Shown: in pieces, positions 37,500-49,035 of the stretch
How positions within the stretch are numbered: the first letter of the stretch is position 1
Layout: every line of letters begins with the position of its first letter
Assembly: GCF_003226255.1 (NCBI RefSeq)
Contig: NZ_QJST01000009.1
Location: 50,799 to 114,798 of the forward strand
Length of the DNA: 64,000 nucleotides
Source of the DNA: Idiomarina fontislapidosi
GTDB lineage: Bacteria; Pseudomonadota; Gammaproteobacteria; Enterobacterales; Alteromonadaceae
Direction: 5' to 3'
The notes under the pieces: generated by a model
The model's input: the letters and a program-made list of their open reading frames with translations, nothing else
Databases searched by the model: none
Told to the model about the DNA's origin: nothing
Made by a program: the position numbers and the translations under genes

Positions 37500-39256
37500 T
37501 GCCGATTAAACAGCTACCGGTCGAGCTAGCCAACCAGATCGCAGCGGGTGAAGTGGTCGAGCGACCGGCTTCAATTGTCAAAGAGCTCGTCGAGAACGCT
37601 CTGGATGCCAATGCCACTCAACTGACCATCGATATCGATGCAGGTGGCGCGAAGCGCATTCGTATCCGTGATAACGGCTCAGGTATTGCACACGACGAGC
37701 TTGCGCTGGCGCTGAGTCGACATGCGACCAGCAAGATAGCCGATATTGATGATTTAGAGGCGATTACCAGCCTAGGATTTCGCGGCGAGGCACTTGCTAG
37801 TATTAGCTCGGTATCACGGCTTCGTTTAGTCTCTAAGCCCGCGACACAACCCGAAGCATGGCAGGCTTGGGCAGAGGGTAAGGATATGCAGGTCCGCATC
37901 GAACCTGCGTCGCACCCTGACGGTACCACCGTCGATATCCAAGATGTTTTTTATAACACCCCCGCCAGACGTAAATTCTTGCGCACGGATAAAACCGAGT
38001 TTAGTCACATCGACGAGGTCATTAAGCGGATTGCGTTGAGCCGTTGGGATGTGGATATCACCGTTAACCATAACGGTAAGCGTGTGCGCCACTATCCAGC
38101 CGTTCGCGAACAACAGCAAGCACACTTAAGACGTCGGTTAGCGAAGGTCTGCGGTTCGTCGTTTGCGCAAGATGCGCTTTATTTTCAACAGCAGACACAT
38201 GATATGCAGATTGAAGGTTGGCTCGCCGCGCCAGAGCAATGTCGTTACCAGGGGGATGTGCAGTACAGCTTTGTTAATGGCCGGATGATGAAAGATAAGC
38301 TAATTAATCATGCGATTAGACAAGCTTACGAATCATTTTTAACCGCCGAGCGTGTCCCCACATTTGCGATTTATCTGAAGTTGCCTGCGGACCAGGTTGA
38401 TGTAAATGTGCACCCAGCTAAACACGAAGTGCGCTTTCATCAGCAACGCCAAGTGCATGATTTTATATTACAGACAGTCAAGCAGTTGTTATTTGCACAT
38501 AACCAGTCGCAAATTGATCACGACGCCGCTGAGCCGAGTGGCGAGCCGACATCAAGCCGCGCTCAATACCCCAACGATACGCGCGCATCAGGCCATCAGT
38601 ATCAGCAGGATCGTGCCTCAACAGTGCAAACGCCCGTATCGAGACTTGCTACAGGTGAACCAAAAGCGCATGCAAATCAGGCTAACAGGGTTGGTTTGGG
38701 TGCCTCGATTCTACCGAACGCCGTCCAACTCGATGGTGACGCGAGACAATGGCGTGTCGTGGATGTGTTTCAGGGCCGCTTTGCGATTATTCGCCGCGAT
38801 GAACAACCTGCCTGGCTCGATCTGGTAGGCGTCCAGAAGCAACTATTGAGACCACAAATCAAACAGCAGTTACAGCACGGTATGGCAGGTCAGCCGTTAT
38901 TGGTTGAGCAAAAGATTAATCTCACGGATACCGATTGGAATAAACAGCGCGTATCCGCGTTGGCTGAGCAACTGGCGCATTGTGGCGTGAAATTTTATTG
39001 GCAAGGACAGGCACTCATTGTCGAGCAAATGCCCTCGATGTTGCGGCGTAAAAATATTCCGCACAGTGTACTGCAGCTGTTAGCCGCATGTGAGCAAGGC
39101 GAGGAGGCGGTTGTCGTGTTGCTGGCGGATGCGGCTGCTGAATCAACCTTATCTAAAGCACAAGCTGAGCACTGGTGTCAGCAATGGCAAAAGCAACTTA
39201 ACAGCACGCCCGATCTGCTATCCACGCTTAAGGTTCCGCACATCAATGAAACTTAA
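37499..39256 (+). CDS. mutL: DNA mismatch repair protein MutL
   Basis: A 585-residue mismatch-repair ATPase that links MutS to MutH/UvrD. The N-terminal GHKL domain has [36 protein letters not shown] [12 protein letters not shown] and [10 protein letters not shown] motifs. A glutamine-rich, low-complexity linker (about 340-410) joins it to the C-terminal dimerisation domain. I do not see the DQHAxxE endonuclease motif, so the protein should be of the E. coli non-endonuclease type. It overlaps miaA by 11 bp at its end. The longer frame leading into miaA from 39090 is a shadow. Confidence 0.96.
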   Translation: MPIKQLPVELANQIAAGEVVERPASIVKELVENALDANATQLTIDIDAGGAKRIRIRDNGSGIAHDELALALSRHATSKIADIDDLEAITSLGFRGEALASISSVSRLRLVSKPATQPEAWQAWAEGKDMQVRIEPASHPDGTTVDIQDVFYNTPARRKFLRTDKTEFSHIDEVIKRIALSRWDVDITVNHNGKRVRHYPAVREQQQAHLRRRLAKVCGSSFAQDALYFQQQTHDMQIEGWLAAPEQCRYQGDVQYSFVNGRMMKDKLINHAIRQAYESFLTAERVPTFAIYLKLPADQVDVNVHPAKHEVRFHQQRQVHDFILQTVKQLLFAHNQSQIDHDAAEPSGEPTSSRAQYPNDTRASGHQYQQDRASTVQTPVSRLATGEPKAHANQANRVGLGASILPNAVQLDGDARQWRVVDVFQGRFAIIRRDEQPAWLDLVGVQKQLLRPQIKQQLQHGMAGQPLLVEQKINLTDTDWNKQRVSALAEQLAHCGVKFYWQGQALIVEQMPSMLRRKNIPHSVLQLLAACEQGEEAVVVLLADAAAESTLSKAQAEHWCQQWQKQLNSTPDLLSTLKVPHINET

Positions 39257-40202
39257 TACCCATCCAGCGGTTATCTGCATCTACGGCCCCACAGCGGCTG
39301 GCAAAACAGCGCTTTCAATAGCGCTTGCGCAGCAGGTGAACGGTGAAGTCGTGTCAGTGGATTCGGCATTAATTTATCGCGGTATGGACATTGGTACCGC
39401 TAAACCGAGTCAAACAGAACGGCAAGGCGTTCCGCACCACCTAATCGATATTTGTGATCCTGCAGAGTCTTACTCGGCATCAGAGTTTCAGCGCGATGCG
39501 ACCGCGCTTATCGAGGACATTTTAGCGCGCGGACGCACGCCGATCCTGATTGGCGGTACGATGCTCTATTTTAAAGCGCTACTTGAGGGAATGTCGGCAT
39601 TGCCCGAATCAGATGAGCATACGCGCCGGCAATTACAAGCTGAGTTGGACAACGAGGGATTAGCCGCACTTCATCAGCGCCTCGCTCAAGTCGATCCCGA
39701 AGCGGCTGCACGCATTCATCCAAATGATCCGCAACGCACACTCCGCGCGCTGGAGATTTATCACTTGTCTGGAAAACCCATGACTGAGTTAGTGCAACAG
39801 CGGCAAGGTGCATTGAAATATCCCGTTTACCAATTTGCGGTAGCGCCTGAGCAACGGGCGGTATTGCATGAGCGTATCGCACAGCGTTATGAGCAGATGT
39901 TAGCAGCGGGCTTTCAGCAGGAAGTTGAGAAACTCTTTGAACGCTCCGATTTGCACCCCGACCTGCCATCAATACGTAGCGTAGGTTATCGGCAAATGTG
40001 GCAATACCTTGCTGGCGAATTGAGTTATGATGAGATGAAAGAACGTGGCATTATCGCAACGCGACAGCTCGCTAAGCGGCAATTGACGTGGTTACGCGGC
40101 TGGCCAGGCGTGCATTGGTTGGACACCTTTGCGCATGATAAACTCGAACAAGTCTGCGCGCGACTGCTGCAGCCCACTGAAAAGTTTTCGATAAAAGATT
40201 GA
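39246..40202 (+). CDS. miaA: tRNA dimethylallyltransferase MiaA
   Basis: A 318-residue prenyltransferase that adds dimethylallyl to A37 of tRNAs reading UNN codons. The P-loop is [26 protein letters not shown] and the [15 protein letters not shown] substrate motifs follow. The ATG at 39246 (MKLNTHPAV) sits within the end of mutL, overlapping by 11 bp; the frame upstream of it has no support. Length matches the family (E. coli 316). Its 3' end is 163 bp before hfq, so hfq may also have its own promoter there. Confidence 0.95.
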   Translation: MKLNTHPAVICIYGPTAAGKTALSIALAQQVNGEVVSVDSALIYRGMDIGTAKPSQTERQGVPHHLIDICDPAESYSASEFQRDATALIEDILARGRTPILIGGTMLYFKALLEGMSALPESDEHTRRQLQAELDNEGLAALHQRLAQVDPEAAARIHPNDPQRTLRALEIYHLSGKPMTELVQQRQGALKYPVYQFAVAPEQRAVLHERIAQRYEQMLAAGFQQEVEKLFERSDLHPDLPSIRSVGYRQMWQYLAGELSYDEMKERGIIATRQLAKRQLTWLRGWPGVHWLDTFAHDKLEQVCARLLQPTEKFSIKD

Positions 40203-40347
40203 AAAATAAAGAATCGCCCTAAGATCAAAGTTTGTGTATGCAGCGTATGTTATGGCATGTTTAAGTTGCAAAATTTTACCGTTGGTCTAGGGTGAGTAGT
40301 AGGTTCTACCAGTTAACTGACCACTCATTTGACTTGGATATTAATAA

Positions 40348-40623
<276 letters not shown>

Positions 40624-40648
40624 ATCAGAGTGAGGAGGTCTACACACG

Positions 40649-41932
40649 TTGTTCGACAGATATGAAGGTGGCGATTATGCCGTATTGGTTCACATGGACC
40701 TGCCCGCCGAAGTCGATAGAGAAGACCTCTCCGAACTTCATTTATTAGCAAGCTCAGCAGGCGTTGAAGCGCTGGGCGTTGTGACGGCTTCGCGCAGTGC
40801 GCCTAACCCAAAATACTTTGTTGGGAGTGGCAAAGCAGAAGAAATCGCCGAGCAAGTGCAGGCGTTAGAAGCCAATATTGTCATTTTTAACCACGCCTTA
40901 TCGCCCACTCAAGAGCGTAACCTCGAGAAAATCTGCAAATGTCGCGTATTAGATCGTACGGGTCTGATACTGGATATCTTTGCGCAGCGTGCTCGCACGC
41001 ACGAGGGTAAACTGCAGGTTGAGCTTGCTCAGTTGCGTCATATTTCGACGCGCTTGGTGCGCGGTTGGACGCACTTAGAGCGACAAAAGGGTGGTATCGG
41101 CTTGCGCGGTCCCGGTGAAACACAGCTCGAGACCGACCGACGTCTTATTCGCGGCCGAATAAAAAACATTTTACGCCGGCTTGAGAAAGTCCAGAAACAA
41201 CGCGAGCAGGGTCGACGCGCACGCCAACGTGCTGAAATTCCAACAGTGAGTTTAGTCGGCTATACTAACGCGGGTAAGTCAACGTTATTTAATACCATGA
41301 CTGAGTCAGGGGTTTATGCTGCTGACCAACTGTTTGCGACACTTGATCCAACATTACGGAAGCTAGAAATCGAAGACGTAGGTCGAATTATTCTAGCTGA
41401 CACGGTCGGGTTTATTCGCCATTTACCCCACGATCTCGTCGCTGCATTTAAAGCGACGCTGCAAGAAACACAGGAAGCTGACTTGCTGTTGCATGTGGTA
41501 GATGTCGCAGACGAGCATCAGCAAAGTAATATTGAGCAAGTTACTGAGGTATTGACAGAGATCGATGCGGGCGAAGTGCCCCAGTTAATGATTTGCAACA
41601 AAATTGATAAACTGGAGGATTCCTTACCACGTATTGATAGAGATGATGATGGCAAGCCCATTCGTGTGTGGGTATCCGCTCAGGCAAACGTGGGCATTGA
41701 ACTGATTTTTGAGGCACTGAAGGAGCGGCTGGGTCCTCAAATGGTCAATTTAAGCTTAAAATTGCCACCATCTATGGGTAAACTGCGTGGTACGCTGTAT
41801 CAACTTAATAGTGTTTCGGCAGAACGTATTGATGAGCAAGGTGCATTAGAGCTTGATGTAAAAATGTCGGTAGTGGACTGGAACAAGCTACAGAAAGAAT
41901 ACGACAACCGACTCGACAACTATATTCAGTAA
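40649..41932 (+). CDS. hflX: GTPase HflX (ribosome rescue/splitting)
   Basis: A 427-residue GTPase that splits stalled 70S ribosomes after heat stress. The N-terminal HflX domain (NPKYFVGSGKAEEIAE, HALSPTQERNLEK) is followed by the glycine-rich GGIGLRGPGETQLETDRR linker and a G domain with GYTNAGKST (G1), DTVGFI (G3), NKID (G4) and a degenerate SAQ G5. The start is TTG at 40649 with GAGGAGG about 10 bp upstream; MFDRYEGGD matches the E. coli N-terminus. Length is the same as E. coli (426). Confidence 0.95.
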   Translation: MFDRYEGGDYAVLVHMDLPAEVDREDLSELHLLASSAGVEALGVVTASRSAPNPKYFVGSGKAEEIAEQVQALEANIVIFNHALSPTQERNLEKICKCRVLDRTGLILDIFAQRARTHEGKLQVELAQLRHISTRLVRGWTHLERQKGGIGLRGPGETQLETDRRLIRGRIKNILRRLEKVQKQREQGRRARQRAEIPTVSLVGYTNAGKSTLFNTMTESGVYAADQLFATLDPTLRKLEIEDVGRIILADTVGFIRHLPHDLVAAFKATLQETQEADLLLHVVDVADEHQQSNIEQVTEVLTEIDAGEVPQLMICNKIDKLEDSLPRIDRDDDGKPIRVWVSAQANVGIELIFEALKERLGPQMVNLSLKLPPSMGKLRGTLYQLNSVSAERIDEQGALELDVKMSVVDWNKLQKEYDNRLDNYIQ

Positions 41933-41962
41933 TCGATTTTTTTAACTTTAACGGAGTCATCC

Positions 41963-43129
41963 ATGGCATGGAACCAACCGGGGAACGGCGGCAACAAAGA
42001 CCGCGACCCATGGAAAAACCAAGGGGGCAATGACCAAGGTCCCCCCGATCTCGATGAGGCATTACGCAAGTTCTTCGCCAAGTTGGGTTTAGGTGGAAAC
42101 AAAGGCAGTGGCGGTAGCGGTAAGTCAGGCATCCCCGCAAAGGGTGTCGGCATTATTGCTGTACTCGCTGTTATTATCTGGTTTATTGCTGGTTTTTATA
42201 CAGTCAAAGAAGCTGACCGAGGTGTTGTATTGCGTTTCGGCAACTTCCACACGCTGGTGGAGTCAGGCTTGCACTGGCGTCCAGTGTTTATCGATACAGT
42301 CGAGCACGTGGACGTTAACAACATTCGTTCGGATAGTACCGAAGGGTTCATGTTAACGCAGGACGAGAACGTGGTCGTGGTACAACTGGATGTTCAGTAT
42401 CGTATCGTTGACCCACGCAACTACTTGTTCAACGTCGATAACGCGGACCAAGTCTTGTCTCGTGCAACCGACAGTGCGTTGCGTTATGTCGTAGGTCACA
42501 CAACGATGGACGAGGTTCTCACACGAGGACGTGAAGACGTTCGCGCACGCACGCTTGATTTACTTGAGCGTACTATCGACCCATATTCGATGGGTCTGCA
42601 AATCGTGGATATCAACCTACTTCCTGCGCGTCCACCAGAAGAGGTAAAAGAAGCCTTTGATGATGCGATTGCCGCGCAAGAGGATGAAGAACGCTTTATT
42701 CGTGAAGCTGAGGCGTATGCACGCGAAGTTGAGCCGCTAGCACGTGGTCAAGTGCGTCGTATGTTGCAAGAAGCGCAAGCCTATAAAGAGCAGATTACGC
42801 TAGAGGCACAGGGTGAGGTTGCACGCTTTAACGAACTGTTACCGCAGTACAAAAACGCGCCGCAGGTTACTCGTGAGCGTATCTACTTAGATACCTTACA
42901 AGACCTCTACGCTAAAACACCGAAAGTGTTGGTCGATGTTGAAGGCAGCAATAACATGATGTACCTGCCCCTCGACAAGATTCTTGAAAAGCAAGGAAGA
43001 AGGGTCAATGACCTATCGCCTTTGCGTGTACCAACCGACTCAAACATGAATCAATCAGGCAACAGCGGTAATAGCTCGAGCAGCGGTACTGATTCTGGTC
43101 GTACAAATACGCGTGGCGGGGGTCGATAA
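41963..43129 (+). CDS. hflK: FtsH protease modulator HflK
   Basis: A 388-residue inner-membrane SPFH-family protein that with HflC surrounds FtsH and modulates its access to membrane substrates. The N-terminal cytoplasmic segment is glycine- and asparagine-rich (NGGNKDRDPWKNQGGN). One TM helix lies at about 57-75 (GIIAVLAVIIWFIAGFYTV), then the SPFH/prohibitin domain with DRGVVLRFG and a coiled coil (about 225-300). The C-terminal tail is serine/glycine-rich. hflC follows after 2 bp. Confidence 0.96.
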   Translation: MAWNQPGNGGNKDRDPWKNQGGNDQGPPDLDEALRKFFAKLGLGGNKGSGGSGKSGIPAKGVGIIAVLAVIIWFIAGFYTVKEADRGVVLRFGNFHTLVESGLHWRPVFIDTVEHVDVNNIRSDSTEGFMLTQDENVVVVQLDVQYRIVDPRNYLFNVDNADQVLSRATDSALRYVVGHTTMDEVLTRGREDVRARTLDLLERTIDPYSMGLQIVDINLLPARPPEEVKEAFDDAIAAQEDEERFIREAEAYAREVEPLARGQVRRMLQEAQAYKEQITLEAQGEVARFNELLPQYKNAPQVTRERIYLDTLQDLYAKTPKVLVDVEGSNNMMYLPLDKILEKQGRRVNDLSPLRVPTDSNMNQSGNSGNSSSSGTDSGRTNTRGGGR

Positions 43130-43131
43130 TT

Positions 43132-44025
43132 ATGAAAAATTTAATCGCAATTATTGTAGTAGTGCTCGTCGCCTTAGGTCTGTCGTCTCTTTATGTTGTT
43201 AAAGAGGGTGAGCGCGCCATTCTTATCCAGTTTGGTAAAGTTGAGCGTAACGCCGAGACAGGCGAGGCAATGGTCTTTGAACCGGGTCTGCATTTTAAAA
43301 TACCGTTTATTGAGCAAGTAAAGCGCTTAGATGCGCGCTTACAAACCTTAGACGGTGACCCTGATCGCTTTGTTACCAGTGAGAAGAAAGACTTGATCGT
43401 TGATACCTACGTGATGTGGCGTATCAATGACTTCTCGACCTTCTACCTGAGTACTAATGGCGGTAACAAGATGCAGGCAGAAGCGTTGCTGACACGCCGT
43501 ATTAACAGCGGTTTACGTAGCGAGTTTGGTAGTCGTACGATCTCGGACATCGTCTCAGGTGAACGTGATGAGTTGATGCGTGAAGCGTTAATCAAAGGTG
43601 CAGAAAGCGCATCAGATTTGGGCGTTGAAGTCGTTGACGTGCGTGTGATGCAGATTAACTTACCTGATGAGGTAAGTCAGTCAATCTACCAACGCATGCG
43701 TGCTGAGCGTCAAGCTGTGGCAACTGAGCATCGCTCAGAGGGTCGTGAGCAAGCTGAAATCATCCGTGCAGATGTCGACGCACGTGTCACGGTTATGTTG
43801 GCCGATGCTAAACGTCAGTCACGCCAATTACGTGGTGAGGGTGATGCGCAAGCTGCGAAGATTTACGCAGATTCGTATCAGCAAGACCCAGAGTTCTTTG
43901 CATTTATTCGCAGCATGCAAGCATACAGCGAATCATTCAGCTCGGGATCAGATGTCCTCGTACTTGATGCGGAAAGCGATTTCTTCCGCTATCTACAGGA
44001 TATTCAAGGCGAACCTAAAGAGTAA
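43132..44025 (+). CDS. hflC: FtsH protease modulator HflC
   Basis: A 297-residue SPFH-family partner of HflK, with an uncleaved N-terminal signal anchor (about 4-22) and the periplasmic prohibitin domain. EGERAILIQFGKVER and PGLHFKIPFIEQVKRLDARL are the characteristic N-terminal signature. A coiled-coil region (about 195-250) and the EFFAFIRSMQAYSESF segment follow. A terminator immediately downstream ends this transcript before purA. E. coli has a small gene between hflC and purA; it is absent here. Confidence 0.96.
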   Translation: MKNLIAIIVVVLVALGLSSLYVVKEGERAILIQFGKVERNAETGEAMVFEPGLHFKIPFIEQVKRLDARLQTLDGDPDRFVTSEKKDLIVDTYVMWRINDFSTFYLSTNGGNKMQAEALLTRRINSGLRSEFGSRTISDIVSGERDELMREALIKGAESASDLGVEVVDVRVMQINLPDEVSQSIYQRMRAERQAVATEHRSEGREQAEIIRADVDARVTVMLADAKRQSRQLRGEGDAQAAKIYADSYQQDPEFFAFIRSMQAYSESFSSGSDVLVLDAESDFFRYLQDIQGEPKE

Positions 44026-45429
<1,404 letters not shown>

Positions 45430-45559
45430 AATAGGCGTTGCCTTGTTGCAGAAAAGCCTGCAATAAGGCAAACTTATCCAAATATTGGTTACAAAACAGT
45501 CGAATTAGGCAAAAACTAACCAATCACATCAAAAACTTAAAAAAAATCGCGCAAAGCTA

Positions 45560-45595
45560 TTGCACTATCAAATTTAGTACCATAGAATGCGCTCC
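45560..45595 (+). promoter_or_regulatory. Promoter of the thrU-tyrU-glyT-thrT-tufB unit
   Basis: A -35 TTGCAC (45560-45565) and a -10 TAGAAT (45583-45588) with a 17 bp spacer. The GC-rich discriminator GCGCTCC (45589-45595) is the kind found at stringently controlled stable-RNA promoters. It lies 20 bp upstream of the first tRNA. Confidence 0.8.
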
Positions 45596-45608
45596 ACCTA
45601 ACCGGGGT

Positions 45609-45684
<76 letters not shown>

Positions 45685-45703
45685 ATTCAAATTGCACTTT
45701 TTG

Positions 45704-45788
45704 GGAGGGGTTCCCGAGCGGTCAAAGGGATCAGACTGTAAATCTGACGGCTCAGCCTTCGCAGGTTCGAATCCTGCCCCCTCCACCA
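45704..45788 (+). tRNA. tyrU: tRNA-Tyr (anticodon GTA)
   Basis: 85 nt including CCA, with the long variable arm of bacterial tRNA-Tyr. Acceptor stem GGAGGGG/CCCCTCC; anticodon stem TCAGA/TCTGA with GTA at 45738-45740; T-loop TTCGAAT. Confidence 0.97.
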
Positions 45789-45823
45789 CGCAATTCTTGG
45801 TTTTGAGGTGGCCCAATGTTTCA

Positions 45824-45898
<75 letters not shown>

Positions 45899-45909
45899 AA
45901 CAATCCAGT

Positions 45910-45985
45910 GCTGATATAGCTCAGTTGGTAGAGCGCACCCTTGGTAAGGGTGAGGTCGGCGGTTCGAATCCGCCTATCAGCACCA
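45910..45985 (+). tRNA. thrT: tRNA-Thr (anticodon GGT)
   Basis: 76 nt including CCA. Acceptor stem GCTGATA/TATCAGC; anticodon stem CACCC/GGGTG with GGT at 45943-45945; T-loop TTCGAAT. It is followed by tufB after 86 bp. Confidence 0.97.
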
Positions 45986-46071
45986 CGTCATCAATGGCTA
46001 CTCTCTAACCGTTTCCGGTATGCAACATCGTTGCTAGGTACACCCAACAGAATTTTGTTAGAGAGGCTGCA

Positions 46072-47256
46072 ATGTCTAAAGAAAAATTTGAACGTTCTAA
46101 GCCGCACGTAAACGTCGGCACCATTGGTCACGTTGACCACGGTAAAACTACCTTAACCGCTGCTATTACGACAGTTCTGGCTAAAGTCTATGGTGGTGCG
46201 GCGAAAGACTTCGCAGCCATCGATAACGCGCCAGAAGAGAAAGAGCGTGGTATCACCATCTCAACTTCACACGTTGAGTATGACACCCCAACTCGTCACT
46301 ACGCGCACGTCGACTGTCCTGGACACGCTGACTACGTTAAAAACATGATCACTGGTGCTGCTCAGATGGACGGCGCGATCTTGGTAGTAGCGGCAACAGA
46401 CGGCCCAATGCCACAAACGCGTGAGCACATCTTGTTGTCACGTCAGGTAGGCGTACCTTTCATCGTAGTATTCATGAACAAATGTGACATGGTAGACGAT
46501 GAAGAGTTGTTGGAATTGGTAGAAATGGAAGTTCGTGAACTGTTATCAGAATACGAATTCCCAGGCGACGACTTGCCAGTTATCCAAGGTTCAGCACTTA
46601 AAGCGCTAGAAGGCGACGAAGAGTGGTCGAAGAAGATTGTAGAACTAGCTGACGCGCTAGACAACTACATCCCAGAGCCAGAGCGTGATATCGATAAGCC
46701 GTTCATCATGCCAATCGAAGACGTATTCTCGATTTCAGGTCGTGGTACAGTAGTAACTGGTCGTGTCGAGCGTGGTATCGTTCGCACAGGTGACGAGTGT
46801 GAAATCGTAGGTATGAAAGATACCATGAAGACCACAGTGACCGGTGTAGAGATGTTCCGTAAGTTGCTAGACGAAGGTCGTGCAGGTGAGAACATCGGTG
46901 CCTTGTTGCGTGGTACTAAGCGTGACGAAGTAGAGCGTGGTCAAGTATTGGCGAAGCCAGGTACAATCACTCCGCACACTAAGTTCGAAGCAGAAGTCTA
47001 CGTACTGAGCAAAGACGAAGGTGGCCGTCACACGCCATTCTTTAAAGGCTATCGTCCACAGTTCTACTTCCGTACAACGGACGTAACAGGTGCTGTAGAA
47101 TTGCCAGAAGGCGTAGAAATGGTCATGCCAGGCGACAACTTGAAGTTCGTTGTAGAGCTAATCGCTCCAATCGCAATGGACGAAGGCTTGCGTTTCGCAA
47201 TCCGTGAAGGTGGTCGTACTGTAGGTGCAGGCGTTGTATCTAAGATCATCGACTAA
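46072..47256 (+). CDS. tufB: Elongation factor Tu (first copy)
   Basis: A 394-residue GTPase that delivers aminoacyl-tRNA to the ribosome. G1 GHVDHGKT (19-26), G2 RGITI, G3 DCPGH, G4 NKCD and G5 SALK are intact, followed by domains 2 and 3. It is co-transcribed with the four upstream tRNA genes, as E. coli tufB is. It differs from the second copy at 62795 by one residue (Q172 here, P there) and a few synonymous sites near each end; the middle is nearly identical at the DNA level. A terminator follows. Confidence 0.98.
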   Translation: MSKEKFERSKPHVNVGTIGHVDHGKTTLTAAITTVLAKVYGGAAKDFAAIDNAPEEKERGITISTSHVEYDTPTRHYAHVDCPGHADYVKNMITGAAQMDGAILVVAATDGPMPQTREHILLSRQVGVPFIVVFMNKCDMVDDEELLELVEMEVRELLSEYEFPGDDLPVIQGSALKALEGDEEWSKKIVELADALDNYIPEPERDIDKPFIMPIEDVFSISGRGTVVTGRVERGIVRTGDECEIVGMKDTMKTTVTGVEMFRKLLDEGRAGENIGALLRGTKRDEVERGQVLAKPGTITPHTKFEAEVYVLSKDEGGRHTPFFKGYRPQFYFRTTDVTGAVELPEGVEMVMPGDNLKFVVELIAPIAMDEGLRFAIREGGRTVGAGVVSKIID

Positions 47257-47278
47257 TTAAACGTTTAGACGTTTAACA

Positions 47279-47304
47279 AAACCCGGCTTCGGCCGGGTTT
47301 TTTG
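47279..47304 (+). terminator. Rho-independent terminator of the tufB unit
   Basis: Stem AAACCCGGC / GCCGGGTTT with a TTCG tetraloop, followed by further T residues. Confidence 0.93.
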
Positions 47305-47338
47305 TTGTCAATCCACACCAAAACCATAAACGCTGAGC

Positions 47339-47375
47339 TTGCGCCGAGCGCAGTCTTAGGTATAATACCGCGTCC
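47339..47375 (+). promoter_or_regulatory. Promoter of the tRNA-Trp-secE-nusG unit
   Basis: A -35 TTGCGC (47339-47344), 16 bp spacer, and a perfect -10 TATAAT (47361-47366), followed by the GC-rich discriminator ACCGCGTCC. It is 34 bp upstream of the tRNA. Confidence 0.82.
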
Positions 47376-47408
47376 AATCCTGTGTCGAGTTCGTCTCACC
47401 AGGACAAA

Positions 47409-47485
47409 AGGGGTGTAGTTCCAATTGGTAGAACAGCGGTCTCCAAAACCGACGGTTGGGGGTTCGAATCCCTCCACCCCTGCCA
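47409..47485 (+). tRNA. tRNA-Trp (anticodon CCA)
   Basis: 77 nt including CCA. Acceptor stem AGGGGTG/CACCCCT with discriminator G; loop CTCCAAA with CCA at 47443-47445. The outermost pair of the anticodon stem is a G-A mismatch (GCGGT/ACCGA), and the D-loop is one base longer than in E. coli. It lies directly before secE. Confidence 0.96.
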
Positions 47486-47543
47486 AACGAATTCAAATGG
47501 TTTCGTAAGAGCGAAATGGCCAATCGCAAATTGGGAATAAATA

Positions 47544-47924
47544 ATGAGCGCAAACAAAGATACGCAAAGCAGTTCATTCGATAGTGTAAAATGGATTGTC
47601 ACGGTTCTGTTACTTGCAGCAGCAGTGATCGGTAACCACTATTACACTGAAGAAGTATCCGTACTGTATCGCGCGATTGCCGTGGTAGTACTGGTTGCTT
47701 TAGCTGGCTTTACTGCTGCAGCGACCGCTAAAGGTAAACGATTTTTATCATTCGCCAAAGAAAGCCGTACCGAAGTGCGCAAAGTGGTTTGGCCATCGCG
47801 TCAGGAAGCCACTCAAACTACACTTATCGTTGTAGTAGCAACCGTCATCGTTGCTTTAGTTCTTTGGGGTCTAGATGGAATTCTTGTTAGACTAGTCAGC
47901 TTCATCACCGGTTTGGAGATTTAA
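47544..47924 (+). CDS. secE: Preprotein translocase subunit SecE
   Basis: A 126-residue inner-membrane subunit of the SecYEG channel. Three TM segments are visible (about 17-33, 45-62 and 95-113), as in the E. coli-type long SecE. The conserved cytoplasmic amphipathic segment FAKESRTEVRKVVWPSRQEA precedes TM3. nusG follows after 3 bp, the universal order. Confidence 0.96.
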   Translation: MSANKDTQSSSFDSVKWIVTVLLLAAAVIGNHYYTEEVSVLYRAIAVVVLVALAGFTAAATAKGKRFLSFAKESRTEVRKVVWPSRQEATQTTLIVVVATVIVALVLWGLDGILVRLVSFITGLEI

Positions 47925-47927
47925 CGC

Positions 47928-48467
47928 ATGAGCGATAATAAACGTTGGTACGTTGTACAAGCATTTTCCGGTTTTGAGGCGCGCGTAGCTGAATCTCTTA
48001 AAGAACATGTCAAGATGCATGGCATGGAAGACAAATTCGGCGAGATCTTAGTACCTAAAGAAGAAGTCGTTGAAATGCGTGGCGGAAAGCGTCGCAAGAG
48101 TGAACGTAAATTCTTCCCAGGTTATGTGCTCGTTGAGATGGTTATGGATGACGAAACGTGGCACTTGATTAAGAGTGTTCCGCGTGTACTAGGCTTTATT
48201 GGTGGTAGCAGCGATCGTCCTACGCCGATTTCTAAGAAAGAAGCCGATGCTATTCTTGATAGACTTCAAGATTCGCAAGACAAGCCGAAACCAAAAACAT
48301 TGTTCGAGCCAGGCGAAGTGGTACGTGTCAACGACGGTCCATTTGCCGACTTCAATGGTACTGTCGAAGAAGTGGATTACGAGAAAAGCCGCTTAACCGT
48401 ATCGGTCTCGATTTTTGGTCGTGCGACCCCTGTCGAGCTTGAGTTTAGCCAGATCGAAAAATCCTGA
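47928..48467 (+). CDS. nusG: Transcription termination/antitermination protein NusG
   Basis: A 179-residue factor that binds the RNA polymerase clamp and couples it to Rho or ribosomal protein S10. The NGN domain begins [19 protein letters not shown] and includes [14 protein letters not shown]. The C-terminal KOW domain has [21 protein letters not shown]. The length and sequence are typical (E. coli 181). Confidence 0.97.
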   Translation: MSDNKRWYVVQAFSGFEARVAESLKEHVKMHGMEDKFGEILVPKEEVVEMRGGKRRKSERKFFPGYVLVEMVMDDETWHLIKSVPRVLGFIGGSSDRPTPISKKEADAILDRLQDSQDKPKPKTLFEPGEVVRVNDGPFADFNGTVEEVDYEKSRLTVSVSIFGRATPVELEFSQIEKS

Positions 48468-48488
48468 TCAAAAAATCAGCAATATTGA

Positions 48489-48525
48489 TTGATCGAGTAC
48501 GCGAATTATCGTATAATTCGCGTCC
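48489..48525 (+). promoter_or_regulatory. Promoter of the rplK-rplA operon
   Basis: A -35 TTGATC (48489-48494), 17 bp spacer and a perfect -10 TATAAT (48512-48517), followed by discriminator TCGCGTCC. The -10 sits within a perfect 9-bp inverted repeat (48501-48521). It corresponds in place to the E. coli L11 operon promoter. Confidence 0.8.
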
Positions 48526-48603
48526 TTTTTTAACGGGAAGCCGATTGAGTAACGTGACTCTGAAACGTTACGAGGCGTTAAACCCACAACAGAGGTAAAT
48601 ATC

Positions 48604-49032
48604 ATGGCGAAAAAAGTATCAGCCATTATTAAATTGCAGGTAGCTGCTGGTTCAGCTAACCCGTCACCGCCAGTTGGTCCTGCGTTGGGTCAACATGGTG
48701 TGAACATCATGGAATTCTGTAAGGCGTTCAACGCACAGACTGACAACTTGGAAAAAGGCGCGCCTGTTCCAGTTGAAATCACTGTGTTTGAAGACCGTTC
48801 TTTCACGTTCATCACTAAAACTCCACCAGCATCTTTCTTATTGAAGAAAGCAGCTGGCATCAAGAGTGGTTCTGGCCGTCCTAACACTGAAAAAGTGGGC
48901 ACGGTAACTCGCGCGCAATTAGAAGAAATCGCGAAAACTAAAGAACCCGATCTAACTGCTGCTGACTTAGACGCAGCTGTACGCACTATCGCCGGCTCTG
49001 CTCGCGCGATGGGCTTGAACGTGGAGGGCTAA
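48604..49032 (+). CDS. rplK: 50S ribosomal protein L11
   Basis: A 142-residue protein that binds 23S rRNA at the GTPase-associated centre and is needed for RelA activation. The proline-rich [20 protein letters not shown] and the C-terminal RNA-binding KSGSGRPN and [20 protein letters not shown] segments are intact. rplA follows after 3 bp. Confidence 0.98.
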   Translation: MAKKVSAIIKLQVAAGSANPSPPVGPALGQHGVNIMEFCKAFNAQTDNLEKGAPVPVEITVFEDRSFTFITKTPPASFLLKKAAGIKSGSGRPNTEKVGTVTRAQLEEIAKTKEPDLTAADLDAAVRTIAGSARAMGLNVEG

Positions 49033-49035
49033 GAC

